Assembly (NCBI GenBank): GCA_903846555.1
Contig: CAINBI010000096.1
Span: 1-44,510, forward strand
Origin: an uncultured Pseudomonadota bacterium
GTDB taxonomy: Bacteria > Pseudomonadota > Gammaproteobacteria > Burkholderiales > Methylophilaceae
Direction: 5' to 3'
DNA: 44,510 bases
Notes under the pieces: generated by a model
Databases searched by the model: none
The model's input: only the letters and a program-made list of their open reading frames with translations
Told to the model about the DNA's origin: nothing
Position numbers and translations under genes: made by a program
Shown here: piece after piece, positions 7,242 to 16,418 of the stretch
Layout: each line of letters starts with the position of its first letter
How positions within the stretch are numbered: position 1 is the stretch's first letter

Positions 7242-8474
7242 ATGTTGAAAGTTGTATCTACAAAACAAGTGCGTTTAGGGATGTTTATCCAAGAGCTGAA
7301 AGGTCCTTGGATAGACCATCCTTTCTGGAAGAAAGCTTTTAAACTAGATGATGTTGCTGATTTAAAAATGCTACAAACCTGCATTATTCAAGAAGTTGTC
7401 ATTGATACCAATAAAGGTTTAGATGTCGCTGAGCTGGAAGTTGCGATTAAGACGCCATTGTCACCAGCGGTTGAAGTGCTGACCGAAGTAAACCCCACCC
7501 AAATTCCCGTAGAAAAACCAGCTAGAATCTCTGCTGCCGCAGAGCATGCGCAGGCTAAGCGCGTGATTAATGCGTCAAAAAAAGCGGTTGCCTCAATGTT
7601 TCATGATGCACGTATGGGTAAGGCCGTCAGCGTTGAGGGAGCCATGCAGTTGGTGGATGAAATTGCGGACTCAGTAGATCGAAATGTAGGTGCGCTTATT
7701 AGTCTAGTGCGCCTTAAAAATAAAGATGAATACACCTATATGCATTCGGTGGCGGTATGCGCGCTTATGGTGGCGCTGGCCAAAGAATTGGATTTATCTG
7801 AAGCAGATGTTAAGCAGGCTGGTTTGGCGGGCTTACTACATGATATAGGCAAAGCTGGAATTTCTATGGAGGTGCTGAACAAGCCAGGTACACTAACTGA
7901 AGAAGAATTTAACTTGGTTAAGTTGCATCCTGAGCGTGGGCACGCAATGTTATTGCAAGCCAATATTTTGGATGAAGTAGTGTTAGATGTATGTTTACAT
8001 CACCATGAAAAAATAAATGGAATGGGCTATCCGCATCAGTTAAAAGACCACGAAATCAGCTTGTTTGCCAAAATGGGCGCCGTCTGCGATGTATATGATG
8101 CCATTACCTCTAATCGCCCCTACAAAGAGGGTTGGGAGCCTGGTGTTTCCTTGCAGCGCATGGCGCAATGGGTGGAGCATTTTGATGACAGGGTGTTTAA
8201 GGCTTTTGTAAAAAGTGTGGGTATTTACCCGGTCGGCTCGATGGTTAAGCTTAAGTCTGGAAGATTAGCCGTGGTAATCGATCAAAGCCCTAAGTCTTTA
8301 TTGACGCCCTTGATTAAGGTGTTCTTTTCAACAAAATCAAAATCACGCATTAAAATAGAATTGCTTGATTTATCAAACCCGCATGAACAAGACTCTATCG
8401 TTGGTCACGAAAACCCCTCAGCTTGGGGTATTAATGATGTGAATGAAATTTGGAGCCAGTATGAAGTTTGGTAG
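7242..8474 (+). CDS. HD-GYP domain protein, probable cyclic-di-GMP phosphodiesterase
   Basis: The 410-residue protein has an N-terminal DUF3391-type domain (about 1-125; KQVRLGMFIQEL near the start) and an HD-GYP domain (about 145-305). Metal-binding and catalytic motifs are intact: H200-D201 in LLHDIGKAG, HHE at 254-256 and GYP at 262-264, followed by KMGAVCDVYDAITSNRPYK. HD-GYP enzymes hydrolyse cyclic di-GMP, usually to GMP, and so lower this biofilm and motility signal. About 100 C-terminal residues follow the catalytic domain and may be regulatory. There is no membrane segment, so it is cytoplasmic. It sits between metK and the SAH riboswitch but has its own promoter. Confidence 0.92.
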   Translation: MLKVVSTKQVRLGMFIQELKGPWIDHPFWKKAFKLDDVADLKMLQTCIIQEVVIDTNKGLDVAELEVAIKTPLSPAVEVLTEVNPTQIPVEKPARISAAAEHAQAKRVINASKKAVASMFHDARMGKAVSVEGAMQLVDEIADSVDRNVGALISLVRLKNKDEYTYMHSVAVCALMVALAKELDLSEADVKQAGLAGLLHDIGKAGISMEVLNKPGTLTEEEFNLVKLHPERGHAMLLQANILDEVVLDVCLHHHEKINGMGYPHQLKDHEISLFAKMGAVCDVYDAITSNRPYKEGWEPGVSLQRMAQWVEHFDDRVFKAFVKSVGIYPVGSMVKLKSGRLAVVIDQSPKSLLTPLIKVFFSTKSKSRIKIELLDLSNPHEQDSIVGHENPSAWGINDVNEIWSQYEVW

Positions 8475-8505
8475 CAAATAGCCTAATAGAGGTTGATTTT
8501 TACTG

Positions 8506-8534
8506 TTGGAATGCTAAAAAAATTCGCGTATAAT
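8506..8534 (+). promoter_or_regulatory. Sigma-70 promoter of the ahcY operon
   Basis: TTGGAA (8506-8511) and TATAAT (8529-8534) are separated by exactly 17 nt. The predicted start near 8541 falls three bases before the first riboswitch helix, which strongly supports the pairing of promoter and riboswitch. Confidence 0.8.
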
Positions 8535-8543
8535 TTGCTGATT

Positions 8544-8668
8544 CCGAGGAGCGTTGCGAGAGCTATATTTAGATATTGCCTCCCAGGCTCGGAAAATGTC
8601 TTAACGACGCTTACCATTATTAACCGTGCCGGGCACGGGATACGGGTGAGAACAGCGTTAGCATCTCA
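8544..8668 (+). promoter_or_regulatory. S-adenosylhomocysteine (SAH) riboswitch
   Basis: The leader before ahcY has the hallmarks of the SAH riboswitch. Helix P1 is CCGAG (8544-8548) with CTCGG (8588-8592), and the conserved GAGGAGCG-UUGC follows its 5' strand. AGGCUCGG closes P1. The downstream AACGACGCUU (about 8603-8612) can pair back with the AGCG near 8550, and a GC-rich hairpin, CCGUGCCGGGCACGG, lies at 8624-8638. SAH binding is known to turn expression on, so the by-product of methylation induces its own recycling. It lies between the promoter and ahcY and should control ahcY, the holin-like gene and metF. The 3' boundary is approximate. Confidence 0.9.
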
Positions 8669-8718
8669 AGTTTGATACAACCCCTTCCCTCCGGTCACAC
8701 ATTCAAGGAAATTGAAAA

Positions 8719-10158
8719 ATGAATACTGTGACTGCTGATGTTGAAAATACAGCTAAAGATTATGTAATTGCGGATATTGGCTTGGCTGGTTTTGGCCGTA
8801 AAGAAATCGCTATTGCCGAAACAGAAATGCCAGGTTTAATGGCTATCCGTGAAGAGTTTGCAAAGGCTCAGCCACTGAAAGGTGCCTACATTACTGGTAG
8901 CCTGCACATGACGATTCAAACCGCTGTGCTAATTGAAACCTTAAAGGATCTAGGCGCTGAATTACGTTGGGCATCATGTAACATCTACTCGACACAAGAC
9001 CACGCGGCTGCTGCGATTGCGGCTGGTGGCACGCCAGTATTTGCTATTAAAGGTGAAACGCTGACTGAATACTGGGATTACACCCATCGTATATTTGAGT
9101 GGACTGACGGCCAAAACGGTGAGAAAAATTTTACTAATATGATTCTTGATGATGGCGGTGATGCAACCTTGTTGTTACATCTTGGAACACGCGCTGAGAA
9201 AGATTTATCTGTCATTGCCAATCCAACTTCAGAAGAAGAAATTTGCTTATTTGAGGCAATTAAAGCCAAGCTAAAAGTAGATGCTACTTGGTACTCAGTA
9301 CGTTTAGCTAAAATTATTGGTGTGACTGAAGAAACTACGACAGGCGTGCATCGTCTGTACCAAATGCATAAAGAAGGCAAATTAGCTTTCCCTGCCATTA
9401 ATGTGAATGACTCCGTTACCAAATCAAAATTTGATAATTTATACGGTTGCCGTGAATCATTAGTCGATGCGATTAAACGCGCAACAGATGTAATGATTGC
9501 CGGTAAAGTGGCGGTGGTAGCTGGTTATGGTGATGTAGGTAAGGGATCTGCACAAGCTTTACGCGCTTTATCTGCTCAAGTTTGGGTAACTGAAATTGAT
9601 CCAATTTGCGCACTACAAGCGGCAATGGAAGGCTACCGTGTAGTCACAATGGATTATGCTTGTGAACACGGCGATATCTTTGTCACTGCCACAGGTAACT
9701 ACCACGTAATTACCCATGACCATATGGCTAAGATGAAAGACCAAGCGATTGTATGTAATATCGGCCATTTTGATAATGAAATTGATGTTGCTTCACTTGA
9801 ACAATATGAGTGGGACGAAATTAAGCCGCAAGTCGACCATGTGATTTTCCCAGATGGTAAAAAAATCATCTTGCTAGCCAAAGGTCGTTTAGTGAATTTG
9901 GGCTGCGGAACTGGCCATCCTTCATATGTAATGAGCTCAAGTTTCGCCAACCAAACCATTGCGCAAATCGAGCTATTTAGCCACACTGAACGTTACCCAG
10001 TAGGCGTTTATACCTTGCCTAAGCATTTAGATGAAAAAGTTGCGATATTACAGTTAAGAAAACTCAATGCTAAATTGTCTACTTTAACTGACGTACAAGC
10101 GGCTTATATCGGCGTGCAAAAACAAGGTCCATTTAAACCAGAAAGCTATCGTTACTAA
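8719..10158 (+). CDS. ahcY: Adenosylhomocysteinase (SAH hydrolase)
   Basis: The 479-residue enzyme splits S-adenosylhomocysteine into homocysteine and adenosine with bound NAD, relieving product inhibition of methyltransferases. The NAD-binding motif GYGDVGKG is at about residues 267-276. Substrate motifs include [16 protein letters not shown] and [10 protein letters not shown]. The C-terminal KPESYRY is the family ending, where Lys and Tyr reach into the neighbouring subunit. The length is typical of bacterial forms with the extra insert. An AAGGAAA ribosome binding site precedes the ATG. It is the first gene of the riboswitch-controlled operon. Confidence 0.98.
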   Translation: MNTVTADVENTAKDYVIADIGLAGFGRKEIAIAETEMPGLMAIREEFAKAQPLKGAYITGSLHMTIQTAVLIETLKDLGAELRWASCNIYSTQDHAAAAIAAGGTPVFAIKGETLTEYWDYTHRIFEWTDGQNGEKNFTNMILDDGGDATLLLHLGTRAEKDLSVIANPTSEEEICLFEAIKAKLKVDATWYSVRLAKIIGVTEETTTGVHRLYQMHKEGKLAFPAINVNDSVTKSKFDNLYGCRESLVDAIKRATDVMIAGKVAVVAGYGDVGKGSAQALRALSAQVWVTEIDPICALQAAMEGYRVVTMDYACEHGDIFVTATGNYHVITHDHMAKMKDQAIVCNIGHFDNEIDVASLEQYEWDEIKPQVDHVIFPDGKKIILLAKGRLVNLGCGTGHPSYVMSSSFANQTIAQIELFSHTERYPVGVYTLPKHLDEKVAILQLRKLNAKLSTLTDVQAAYIGVQKQGPFKPESYRY

Positions 10159-10204
10159 TTCGATAGTATTGCCGTTAATGCAATTAAGCTAAGGGAGCGG
10201 TCGC

Positions 10205-10558
10205 ATGAAATTATTATTGGTATGGATATTAAACGCGCTAGCACTGCTAGCTGTTGCGTATTTTGTGCCAGATATTCAAGTGGCTGATTTCTATTCGGCG
10301 TTGGTTGCAGCCTTGGTCATTGGCTTGGTTAATATGTTGATCAAGCCAATTCTAGTGATTTTGACCTTACCTATTACCATATTAACCTTAGGATTATTTA
10401 TCCTCGTGATTAATGGTTTTTTGTTTTATAGCGTAGGCAATTGGTTGCAAGGATTTGAAGTAAAAACGTTATATTCGGGCATGTTAGGCGCGGTGGTGTA
10501 CAGCGTACTTTCATGGCTACTTGCGGCGATTTTTATTGATGATAAGAAGAACAAATGA
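10205..10558 (+). CDS. Phage-holin-family (4-TMS) inner-membrane protein
   Basis: The 117-residue protein is almost entirely hydrophobic, with four predicted membrane segments at about residues 2-20, 30-48, 52-75 and 88-110, and a short KKNK tail. This is the pattern of the small 'phage holin family'/DUF360 membrane proteins found in many bacteria; no phage genes are nearby. The family's function is unknown. GGGAGCGG upstream is a plausible ribosome binding site. It lies 46 nt after ahcY, and its stop overlaps the metF start by 4 nt (ATGA), so it belongs to the SAH-controlled operon and is probably coupled to metF translation. Confidence 0.85.
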   Translation: MKLLLVWILNALALLAVAYFVPDIQVADFYSALVAALVIGLVNMLIKPILVILTLPITILTLGLFILVINGFLFYSVGNWLQGFEVKTLYSGMLGAVVYSVLSWLLAAIFIDDKKNK

Positions 10559-11397
10559 AAACTACCAGAATGAGTTTTGAGTTTTTCCCGCCAAAAACAA
10601 GCGATGGCATGGATAAGCTGCGTGAAACGCGTGCGCAATTGGCAAAATATAATCCTGAATTCTTTTCAGTGACTTTTGGTGCAGGCGGCTCTACGCGAGA
10701 TAGAACGATGGATGCCGTATTAGATATTCAGAAAGAAGGCTTTCAAGCCGCCCCACATATTTCTTGCGTGTCTTCTAGTAAAGCAGAAATTCGTGATTTA
10801 TTACAGGCCTATACGGCGCACGGCATTAAGCGCTTAGTCGCATTGCGTGGCGATGTACCCTCTGGTGAAGTGAGTAGTGGTGATTTTCGTTATGCGGTGG
10901 AATTAGTTGAGTTTATACGCGCGGAATCTGGCGATCAGTTCCATATTGAGGTGGCGGCATACCCAGAGTTTCATCCTGAGGCGCGAACGCCAGCAGCGGA
11001 TTTATTAAATCTAAAGCGCAAGGTTGATGCAGGCGCTAACTCAGCCATTACGCAGTATTTTTATAATGCCGATGCTTATTTTAGGTTCGTAGATCAGTGC
11101 GAAACTACTGGCATCAACATCCCGATTGTTCCTGGCATTATGCCGATTTATAACATTACTCAATTAGCACGTTTTTCAAGTGTTTGTGGAGCAGAAATTC
11201 CTAGGTGGTTGCGTATGCGCCTAGAAGAATACGCAGATGACATGCCTTCGCTACGTGCATTCGGTGTGGATGTGGTCAGTGAGTTGTGCGAAACCTTACA
11301 AGTTTGGGGGGTGTCGAGTCTGCATTTTTACACATTGAACCGTTCGGGCATTATTAGCAATATCATCGAAAATATTAGCGGGAATGTAGACGCGTAA
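10555..11397 (+). CDS. metF: 5,10-methylenetetrahydrofolate reductase
   Basis: The 280-residue flavoprotein reduces methylene-THF to methyl-THF, the methyl donor for remaking methionine from homocysteine. The N-terminal SFEFFPPKT carries the catalytic Glu. FVTFGAGGS-like SVTFGAGGSTRDRT (about 39-52), LRGD (about 98-101), AAYPEFHPEA and QYFYNADAYFRFVD are family motifs forming the FAD and folate sites of the TIM barrel. The start overlaps the holin-like gene by 4 nt. As the last gene of the operon it completes the ahcY-metF recycling branch next to metK. The hairpin at 11505-11555 is its likely terminator. Confidence 0.97.
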   Translation: MKTTRMSFEFFPPKTSDGMDKLRETRAQLAKYNPEFFSVTFGAGGSTRDRTMDAVLDIQKEGFQAAPHISCVSSSKAEIRDLLQAYTAHGIKRLVALRGDVPSGEVSSGDFRYAVELVEFIRAESGDQFHIEVAAYPEFHPEARTPAADLLNLKRKVDAGANSAITQYFYNADAYFRFVDQCETTGINIPIVPGIMPIYNITQLARFSSVCGAEIPRWLRMRLEEYADDMPSLRAFGVDVVSELCETLQVWGVSSLHFYTLNRSGIISNIIENISGNVDA

Positions 11398-11463
11398 TGA
11401 CTTATTGGTTCAGCTTAGCCCATTAAAAAATCGACCTGCTAGGCCGAATGAGGCTTGCATATG

Positions 11464-11477
11464 TTTTTAGGGTGGTT
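11464..11477 (+). repeat. 14-nt sequence shared with the hpf-rpoN gap
   Basis: TTTTTAGGGTGGTT occurs here and, identically, at 34199-34212. There it directly follows the hairpin of repeat copy 2; here it precedes copy 1. The piece before it here (GAGGCTTGCATATG) may be a decayed copy of the same hairpin. AGGGTGG also resembles the foot of the REP elements. The nature of the piece is uncertain. Confidence 0.45.
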
Positions 11478-11504
11478 TAAAAACCTGAAAAACAAGGTAA
11501 AAAG

Positions 11505-11555
11505 TAGATGCCTTGCGAGGTAATAGGGACAGGATCCCCAAGGCATCTATTTTTT
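11505..11555 (+). ncRNA. Repeated loop-conserved hairpin, copy 1 (metF 3' end)
   Basis: TAGATGCCTTG (11505-11515) pairs perfectly with CAAGGCATCTA (11539-11549) and is followed by a T tract to 11555, so it can terminate plus-strand transcription after metF. The 23-nt loop (11516-11538) begins CGAGGTAATAGGGACAGG and matches the loops of two other hairpins in this window (34160-34203, 43983-44031) far better than the stems do. The loop can itself form a small GGGA/TCCC helix. It may be a 3'-UTR small RNA or a terminator with a recognition loop. The terminator role is likely; the RNA role is inferred. Confidence 0.7.
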
Positions 11556-11611
11556 GTATTGCACAGTATTGAAGTTAATAGCATTATCAATTACGCAATG
11601 CGGCTGCCAGA

Positions 11612-12085
11612 CTAATGTAGTGTCGGTTTTTGTTTATTTAGAAGCGCGTCTTCGATAAATAAGTACTCTTTAGTTTTATCTGGGCCAGACTTGCTTGCGC
11701 CCCAAGTAATCATCAGCACAATCCAGCGCATCTCTTCAATGCTAACTTCAGATTGCGGTAAGTTCATGGCTAGATCGAGCACCAACTCACGTTGTGCGCT
11801 GTTGAGAATGTTAGCTTCTACCAAAAACAGAATGAAACCGATGCTTTCGCCAGTGATTTTTTTAAGCTCATCCGCCATAAAAATACGTGTGCTAACGTGA
11901 TTAGGCTTTTCGTATATTGTGGCCTGCTCGGTCATGAGTTCTAGTTGATTAAACCAGCTAAAAGCACCATTAATATCATCTTCATCAAAGCCAGCGGCGT
12001 ATAACTCTTGGGATAGCGTGTTTTCATCAGGTCTAAAATGTGTATCAATGTAGTTTTCAAACATATAAACCAATACTTCAAACAT
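11612..12085 (-). CDS. smg: Smg family protein (DUF494)
   Basis: The 157-residue protein starts with MFEVLVYMFENYID, the hallmark of the Smg/DUF494 family, and has the usual length. It is acidic and helical with no membrane segment. The family is conserved beside dprA in beta- and gammaproteobacteria, but its function is unclear. The start at 12085 follows AAGGATAAATATT on the minus strand. It is the last gene of the LysM-dprA-smg group, 148 nt after dprA; topA, which often follows, is not in this window. Confidence 0.93.
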   Translation of the reverse strand: MFEVLVYMFENYIDTHFRPDENTLSQELYAAGFDEDDINGAFSWFNQLELMTEQATIYEKPNHVSTRIFMADELKKITGESIGFILFLVEANILNSAQRELVLDLAMNLPQSEVSIEEMRWIVLMITWGASKSGPDKTKEYLFIEDALLNKQKPTLH

Positions 12086-12233
12086 AATATTTATCCTTAA
12101 ATAAAAATTGTTTTAAAATTAAGTGCTATCCACTTAGTATCGCTCACTTAATGTGATGGTTTATGCATAAATCTAAAATTACAAAATCTCAACCAATCTA
12201 ATCCTAGCTACAACGTTTGATATTAACGTTATG

Positions 12234-13406
12234 TTATATTATTTTCTGATATTGCCCGCCAGCTAAACTGCTTACTTTTCCTTCAAGCTCAAGTGACATT
12301 AGCATGGATGAAACTTCGCTCACCGTCAAGCTACTTAGGTGAACTAAATTTTCTAATGTTATGGCTTCATATCCCATTAAAGTTAATAACGGATTATTCG
12401 ATGCATTAGGTTGGCCTGTGATATTTGATATGTCAATATTGGAGCTTGGATTATTGATGCTTAAGGTATTTAAATTGGGTTTTTTTAACGCCAGTTTATT
12501 CAACTCAAGCTGATTTAACCCTAGATCTTCCACTATATCCTGTAAGCAATCTACTAGTTTGGCGCCTTGTTTAATCAGTTGATGGCAACCTTTAGACATC
12601 GGTGAATGTATTGAGCCAGGAATTGCAAAGACTTCACGTCCTTGCTCAGCGGCCATGCGCGCGGTAATTTGTGAGCCGCTTTGTAAGTTGGCCTCTACAA
12701 TTAGACAGCCTAAACTAAGGCCGCTAATAAGACGATTACGTTTGGGGAAGTTTTGCGGCTTAGAGGGTGTACCTAAGGCGAATTCGGAAATAATGAGTCC
12801 GCGCTCCACAATTTGGTGGGCTAAATCTCGATGTTTGGCCGGGTACACAATATCTAAGCCAGTACCCACTACCGCGATTGTTGCGCCGTTTGCTTTGAGC
12901 GCGCCACGATGTGCTGCGCCATCAATCCCCAGCGCCAAACCACTCACGATGCATAAGCCATATCCACATAAGTCGTGCGCAAAAGCTTCTGCATTTTTTT
13001 CGCCCTGTACCGAGGCATTGCGACTGCCTACAATCGCGATACTGGCTTGGTTTAATAATGCCAAATTACCTTTTGCATACAGAAAAGGTGGCGGGTCGGC
13101 TATTTCGAGCAATGCTCTTGGGTAGGTGCTGTCCGCGAGGGTGACGAGGTGGTTGTTGGCGAGTGAAAGCCACTGACTAGCGTCGATAATGGCTTGCTCA
13201 TTAACACCTAGACTAATTTCTGCGGCAATTTTGTCTGAAACGACTTCTTTTAACTGTTTAATATTGGCCGCATAAACATTAGCAGGATTGCCAAAAGTTT
13301 TTAATAAAAGACAAAATGTCTGTGCACCCAAGCCATGAACCGTACTTAAACTAATCCACAGCGACTTTTCTGACATTTCCTCGCTGTGGTCAGGTTGCAT
13401 AAACAC
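12234..13406 (-). CDS. dprA: DNA processing protein DprA
   Basis: The 390-residue protein loads RecA onto incoming single-stranded DNA during natural transformation. The Rossmann-like DprA core (about 100-300) has VGSRNASVQGEKNAEAFA, IVSGLALGIDGAAHRGAL, GLDIVYPAKHRDLA and FPKRNRLISGLSLG, all family signatures. The C-terminal 70 residues (NPLLTLMGYEAITLENLVH onwards) form the winged-helix domain seen in many proteobacterial DprA proteins. A variable, Asn/Leu-rich linker lies at about 300-335. It follows the LysM gene with a 37-nt gap. Its presence suggests competence genes may exist elsewhere in the genome. Confidence 0.96.
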   Translation of the reverse strand: MFMQPDHSEEMSEKSLWISLSTVHGLGAQTFCLLLKTFGNPANVYAANIKQLKEVVSDKIAAEISLGVNEQAIIDASQWLSLANNHLVTLADSTYPRALLEIADPPPFLYAKGNLALLNQASIAIVGSRNASVQGEKNAEAFAHDLCGYGLCIVSGLALGIDGAAHRGALKANGATIAVVGTGLDIVYPAKHRDLAHQIVERGLIISEFALGTPSKPQNFPKRNRLISGLSLGCLIVEANLQSGSQITARMAAEQGREVFAIPGSIHSPMSKGCHQLIKQGAKLVDCLQDIVEDLGLNQLELNKLALKKPNLNTLSINNPSSNIDISNITGQPNASNNPLLTLMGYEAITLENLVHLSSLTVSEVSSMLMSLELEGKVSSLAGGQYQKII

Positions 13407-13443
13407 TTAAAGATAATGACCGGTGATGATTAAGCCTTTGATG

Positions 13444-14595
13444 TTAAGGCGTTTGCACCGTATCATGCTCATTAATTGGTTGCGTTGACTGCATAATTAA
13501 ACCGTAAGACACGCGGTCAAATACGCGGAATACCATCAATAAACCCACGCGCTCATCTGGTAATTTAATCATTCCAGGTTCTAGCAAAGGCTCGTTATTA
13601 GCATTCGTCGCATCTTTACGGAAATTAACAATCGGCTTGCCTTCAGCATCACGATTTACATCAAAATTTAACTCTTTTAATTTTGCTTCTGACGCGCGGT
13701 CTTTTTCTTTCGAAAACTCAGGGTCTTTAATAACGCGACCATAACGGTTAATTGCAAGCACATGTCCAATCTCTATGCCATTAGATGAACCGCGACTGAT
13801 AGAAACAATGCTCCCAGCGCCAGTTTCGCCAACACCTCCATAAATGTTAATAATACGACCTCTAATTTCAATGTCTGGTGCATGGGGTACAAAACTTGTT
13901 TGCATTATGTCAGTAGCCGCTACTAACCTATCTTTGGTGAAGATTTCTTCTTTCGCCTTAACGATATCTGCGCTTGCAGGCTCGCCATACTTGGTCACTT
14001 TGGCATCGCCCAAGTAGATGGCTTCCATACCCAATACTTCTTTAGTATCTGGGTCGATTAAGTTGTTTCCTGGGCGATAGACATACCAATCAACACCGTC
14101 ACCTTCTTCAATTTGACTGATGTAAACACGCGTACCTGGACTCAATACAACCCGATTATCTTGTCCAGCAACGATTCTTGGGGATGCGTCAAATTGGTTT
14201 TTTTCAATGACGAGGGGCTGATTTAAAAATGGCCCAATAACATTCAGTGGAATGGTTGAAATGGCCACTTTATCCAACGGCTCGACTACGGACCCTGGTT
14301 CTAAAGTGATGGTTTCGCGCAGTAATCTTAACTGAGGTGTACCGCTACTCATATCAAGAAATACCACATCGCCAGGGTAGATCAAATGTGGGTTTTTGAT
14401 TTGCGCACGGTTAAGTTGCCAAACTTTTGGCCATTGCCACGGGTCTTTTAGAAACTTGGCAGATATTCCCCATAAAGTATCGCCTTTCACCACAACGTGA
14501 CGGTCAGGATGGTTGTTTTTGAGTGCAACTACTTCAGCATTTACATGGAAGCTTATGCAACAAAACATGAGCAGCGTTATAATATATCGGAACAT
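13444..14595 (-). CDS. Secreted LysM-domain protein
   Basis: The ATG at 14595 begins a clear signal peptide (MFRYIITLLMFCCISFHVNA). An in-frame TTG at 14613 would add six unneeded residues, and GGGGT lies just before the ATG. The mature protein starts with one LysM domain (about residues 33-85; HVVVKGDTLWGISAKFL to NPHLIYPGDVV) that binds peptidoglycan. About 290 residues follow with no catalytic motif I recognise. Total length is 383. LysM proteins in this position, just before dprA and divergent from def, are common in betaproteobacteria. The likely location is the periplasm, bound to the cell wall; the precise role is unknown. Confidence 0.9.
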   Translation of the reverse strand: MFRYIITLLMFCCISFHVNAEVVALKNNHPDRHVVVKGDTLWGISAKFLKDPWQWPKVWQLNRAQIKNPHLIYPGDVVFLDMSSGTPQLRLLRETITLEPGSVVEPLDKVAISTIPLNVIGPFLNQPLVIEKNQFDASPRIVAGQDNRVVLSPGTRVYISQIEEGDGVDWYVYRPGNNLIDPDTKEVLGMEAIYLGDAKVTKYGEPASADIVKAKEEIFTKDRLVAATDIMQTSFVPHAPDIEIRGRIINIYGGVGETGAGSIVSISRGSSNGIEIGHVLAINRYGRVIKDPEFSKEKDRASEAKLKELNFDVNRDAEGKPIVNFRKDATNANNEPLLEPGMIKLPDERVGLLMVFRVFDRVSYGLIMQSTQPINEHDTVQTP

Positions 14596-14787
14596 ACTGA
14601 TGACCCCAGTCAAAAATGCATTATAAATATTAAGTTAAAACAGGTGCGAAACTTGCATAACTAGGTTAAATTTATCACGTAACTCATTCAACAATCAAGT
14701 TTTTATGGAAAAACCTTGGTTTTTATTAAGTAAAACTTTGTATTTGATAGCAGCATCAACAAACTTTAAGGAAATTACTGAATTTTT

Positions 14788-15318
14788 ATGGCAATTTTAG
14801 ACATACTTAATTACCCAGATCCACGCTTACACACCGTGGCAAAGCCCGTTAAAGAGGTCGATGCGGCTATTCGCCATTTGATCGAGAATATGGCCGAAAC
14901 GATGTACGATGCGCCTGGTATTGGTTTAGCCGCAACTCAGGTTAATCAACACATACAACTTATTATTATTGATACCAGTGAGACCAAAGATCATTTGCAG
15001 GTATTCATCAACCCAAAAATTATTGAGAAAAATGGCGAGCAAGACTATGAAGAAGGTTGCCTGTCTGTGCCAGGTATCTATGAAAATGTCACGCGGGCTG
15101 AAAATGTCAAAGTTGAAGCGCTAGATAAAGACGGCAAAAAATTCACTTTAAATGCGAGTGGACTGTTAAGCGTTTGCATTCAGCATGAAATCGATCATTT
15201 ATTAGGCAAAGTCTTTGTTGAGTATTTGTCGCCGCTCAAGCGTAATCGCATTAAGAGTAAAATGCTGAAACAAAATCGTGACAACGAGCAAGTAAGGTCG
15301 CGTCACGTCAATATCTAG
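14788..15318 (+). CDS. def: Peptide deformylase
   Basis: The 176-residue metalloenzyme removes the formyl group from nascent proteins. All three motifs are intact: GIGLAATQ (44-51), EGCLSVPG with metal ligand C91, and QHEIDHL with H133, catalytic E134 and H137. The basic C-terminal tail ([12 protein letters not shown]) fits ribosome contact. An AAGGAA ribosome binding site lies 14 nt before the ATG. It pairs with fmt, 90 nt downstream, in the classic def-fmt order, and is divergent from the LysM gene; the 14614-14787 gap should hold both promoters. Confidence 0.97.
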   Translation: MAILDILNYPDPRLHTVAKPVKEVDAAIRHLIENMAETMYDAPGIGLAATQVNQHIQLIIIDTSETKDHLQVFINPKIIEKNGEQDYEEGCLSVPGIYENVTRAENVKVEALDKDGKKFTLNASGLLSVCIQHEIDHLLGKVFVEYLSPLKRNRIKSKMLKQNRDNEQVRSRHVNI

Positions 15319-15408
15319 TTTGCCCAATATCTGGCGATAGTTTAGTGTCCGATTTTGCAAATATTCGATGTATGAATATCTAGCCAGACCCATATTTAAG
15401 GTTAAAAG

Positions 15409-16338
15409 TTGAAAATTATTTTTGCTGGTACGCCAGAATTCGCTGTTCCCGCTCTCGCTGCGCTTATTGCAGCGGGGCATCAAATAGTGATGGTACTTAC
15501 GCAGCCTGATCGGCCCGCTGGGCGCGGTATGAAGCTTAAACCTAGCCCCGTTAAAGTGTTGGCAGAGCATCATGGCTTGCATGTATTTCAGCCAGAAACT
15601 TTAAAAGATGTTGCGGTGCAAGCACAGATTGCATTGGTTGACGCAGATGTGATGGTCGTGGCAGCTTATGGGCTAATTATCCCCACCGTCACATTAAATG
15701 CGCCGCGTTATGGTTGCTACAATATCCACGCCTCATTATTGCCGCGTTGGCGTGGCGCCGCGCCAATTCATCGTTCACTATTGGCGGGTGATGCTGAAAC
15801 TGGCGTGACGATTATGGAGGTGGTGCCAGCCTTGGATGCAGGGGCGATGGTGAGTTGTGGCATTGTGCCAATCACCAACACGGACACAACACAAACGTTG
15901 CATGATGCGTTAAGTAAAATAGGTGCCGAGCTAATGGTGGATGCAATGGCAATCTTGGTAGAAAAAGGCTTATTAACAGCCACGCCGCAAGATGAAGCGT
16001 TGGTGACTTATGCGCATAAATTAGAAAAAGCTGAAGCCGCCATTGATTGGCAAAAAAGTGCAGTAGAAATTTCGCGTCAAGTACGTGCCTTTAATCCATT
16101 TCCAGTGGCGCAAAGCAAATTAAAAGGTGAAGTTTGCCGAATTTGGATGGCAACAGCGCAAGCAGGTAAAGCTAACGCTGGCGAAATCGTTAGCGTGCAT
16201 GATGGTATATTAGTTGGCTGCGGTAGCGGTTTATTGCACATCACTGAGTTACAAGCCCCAGGCGGTAAGCGTCTTAGTGCACAAGCATTTGTGCAAGGGC
16301 ATAATCTACAAATTGGGGATACATTCACGGTTGATTGA
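15409..16338 (+). CDS. fmt: Methionyl-tRNA formyltransferase
   Basis: The 309-residue enzyme formylates initiator Met-tRNA using 10-formyl-THF. Family motifs are IIFAGTPEFAVPAL at the N terminus, QPDRPAGRGMKLKPSPVK (the tRNA-contacting loop), the catalytic region NIHASLLPRWRGAAPIHR (Asn and His), and a C-terminal beta-barrel domain (about 205-305). It starts with TTG at 15409; AAGG seven nt upstream and the exact fit of MKIIFAGTPEF to the family support this. It works in concert with def: one adds, the other removes, the formyl group. Confidence 0.97.
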   Translation: MKIIFAGTPEFAVPALAALIAAGHQIVMVLTQPDRPAGRGMKLKPSPVKVLAEHHGLHVFQPETLKDVAVQAQIALVDADVMVVAAYGLIIPTVTLNAPRYGCYNIHASLLPRWRGAAPIHRSLLAGDAETGVTIMEVVPALDAGAMVSCGIVPITNTDTTQTLHDALSKIGAELMVDAMAILVEKGLLTATPQDEALVTYAHKLEKAEAAIDWQKSAVEISRQVRAFNPFPVAQSKLKGEVCRIWMATAQAGKANAGEIVSVHDGILVGCGSGLLHITELQAPGGKRLSAQAFVQGHNLQIGDTFTVD

Positions 16339-16418
16339 TTTCCTCATCAAGGCCTTGAAATTGATGTATTGATAACCATCTTGTTCCATGTAAGTTCGTT
16401 AAAAATACGGAGTAATCA

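Noticed and set aside
10205-10558. A prophage, suggested by the 'holin' family name
   Set aside because: No phage structural, lysis or integrase gene is nearby, and the gene is embedded in a metabolic operon. The family name is historical.
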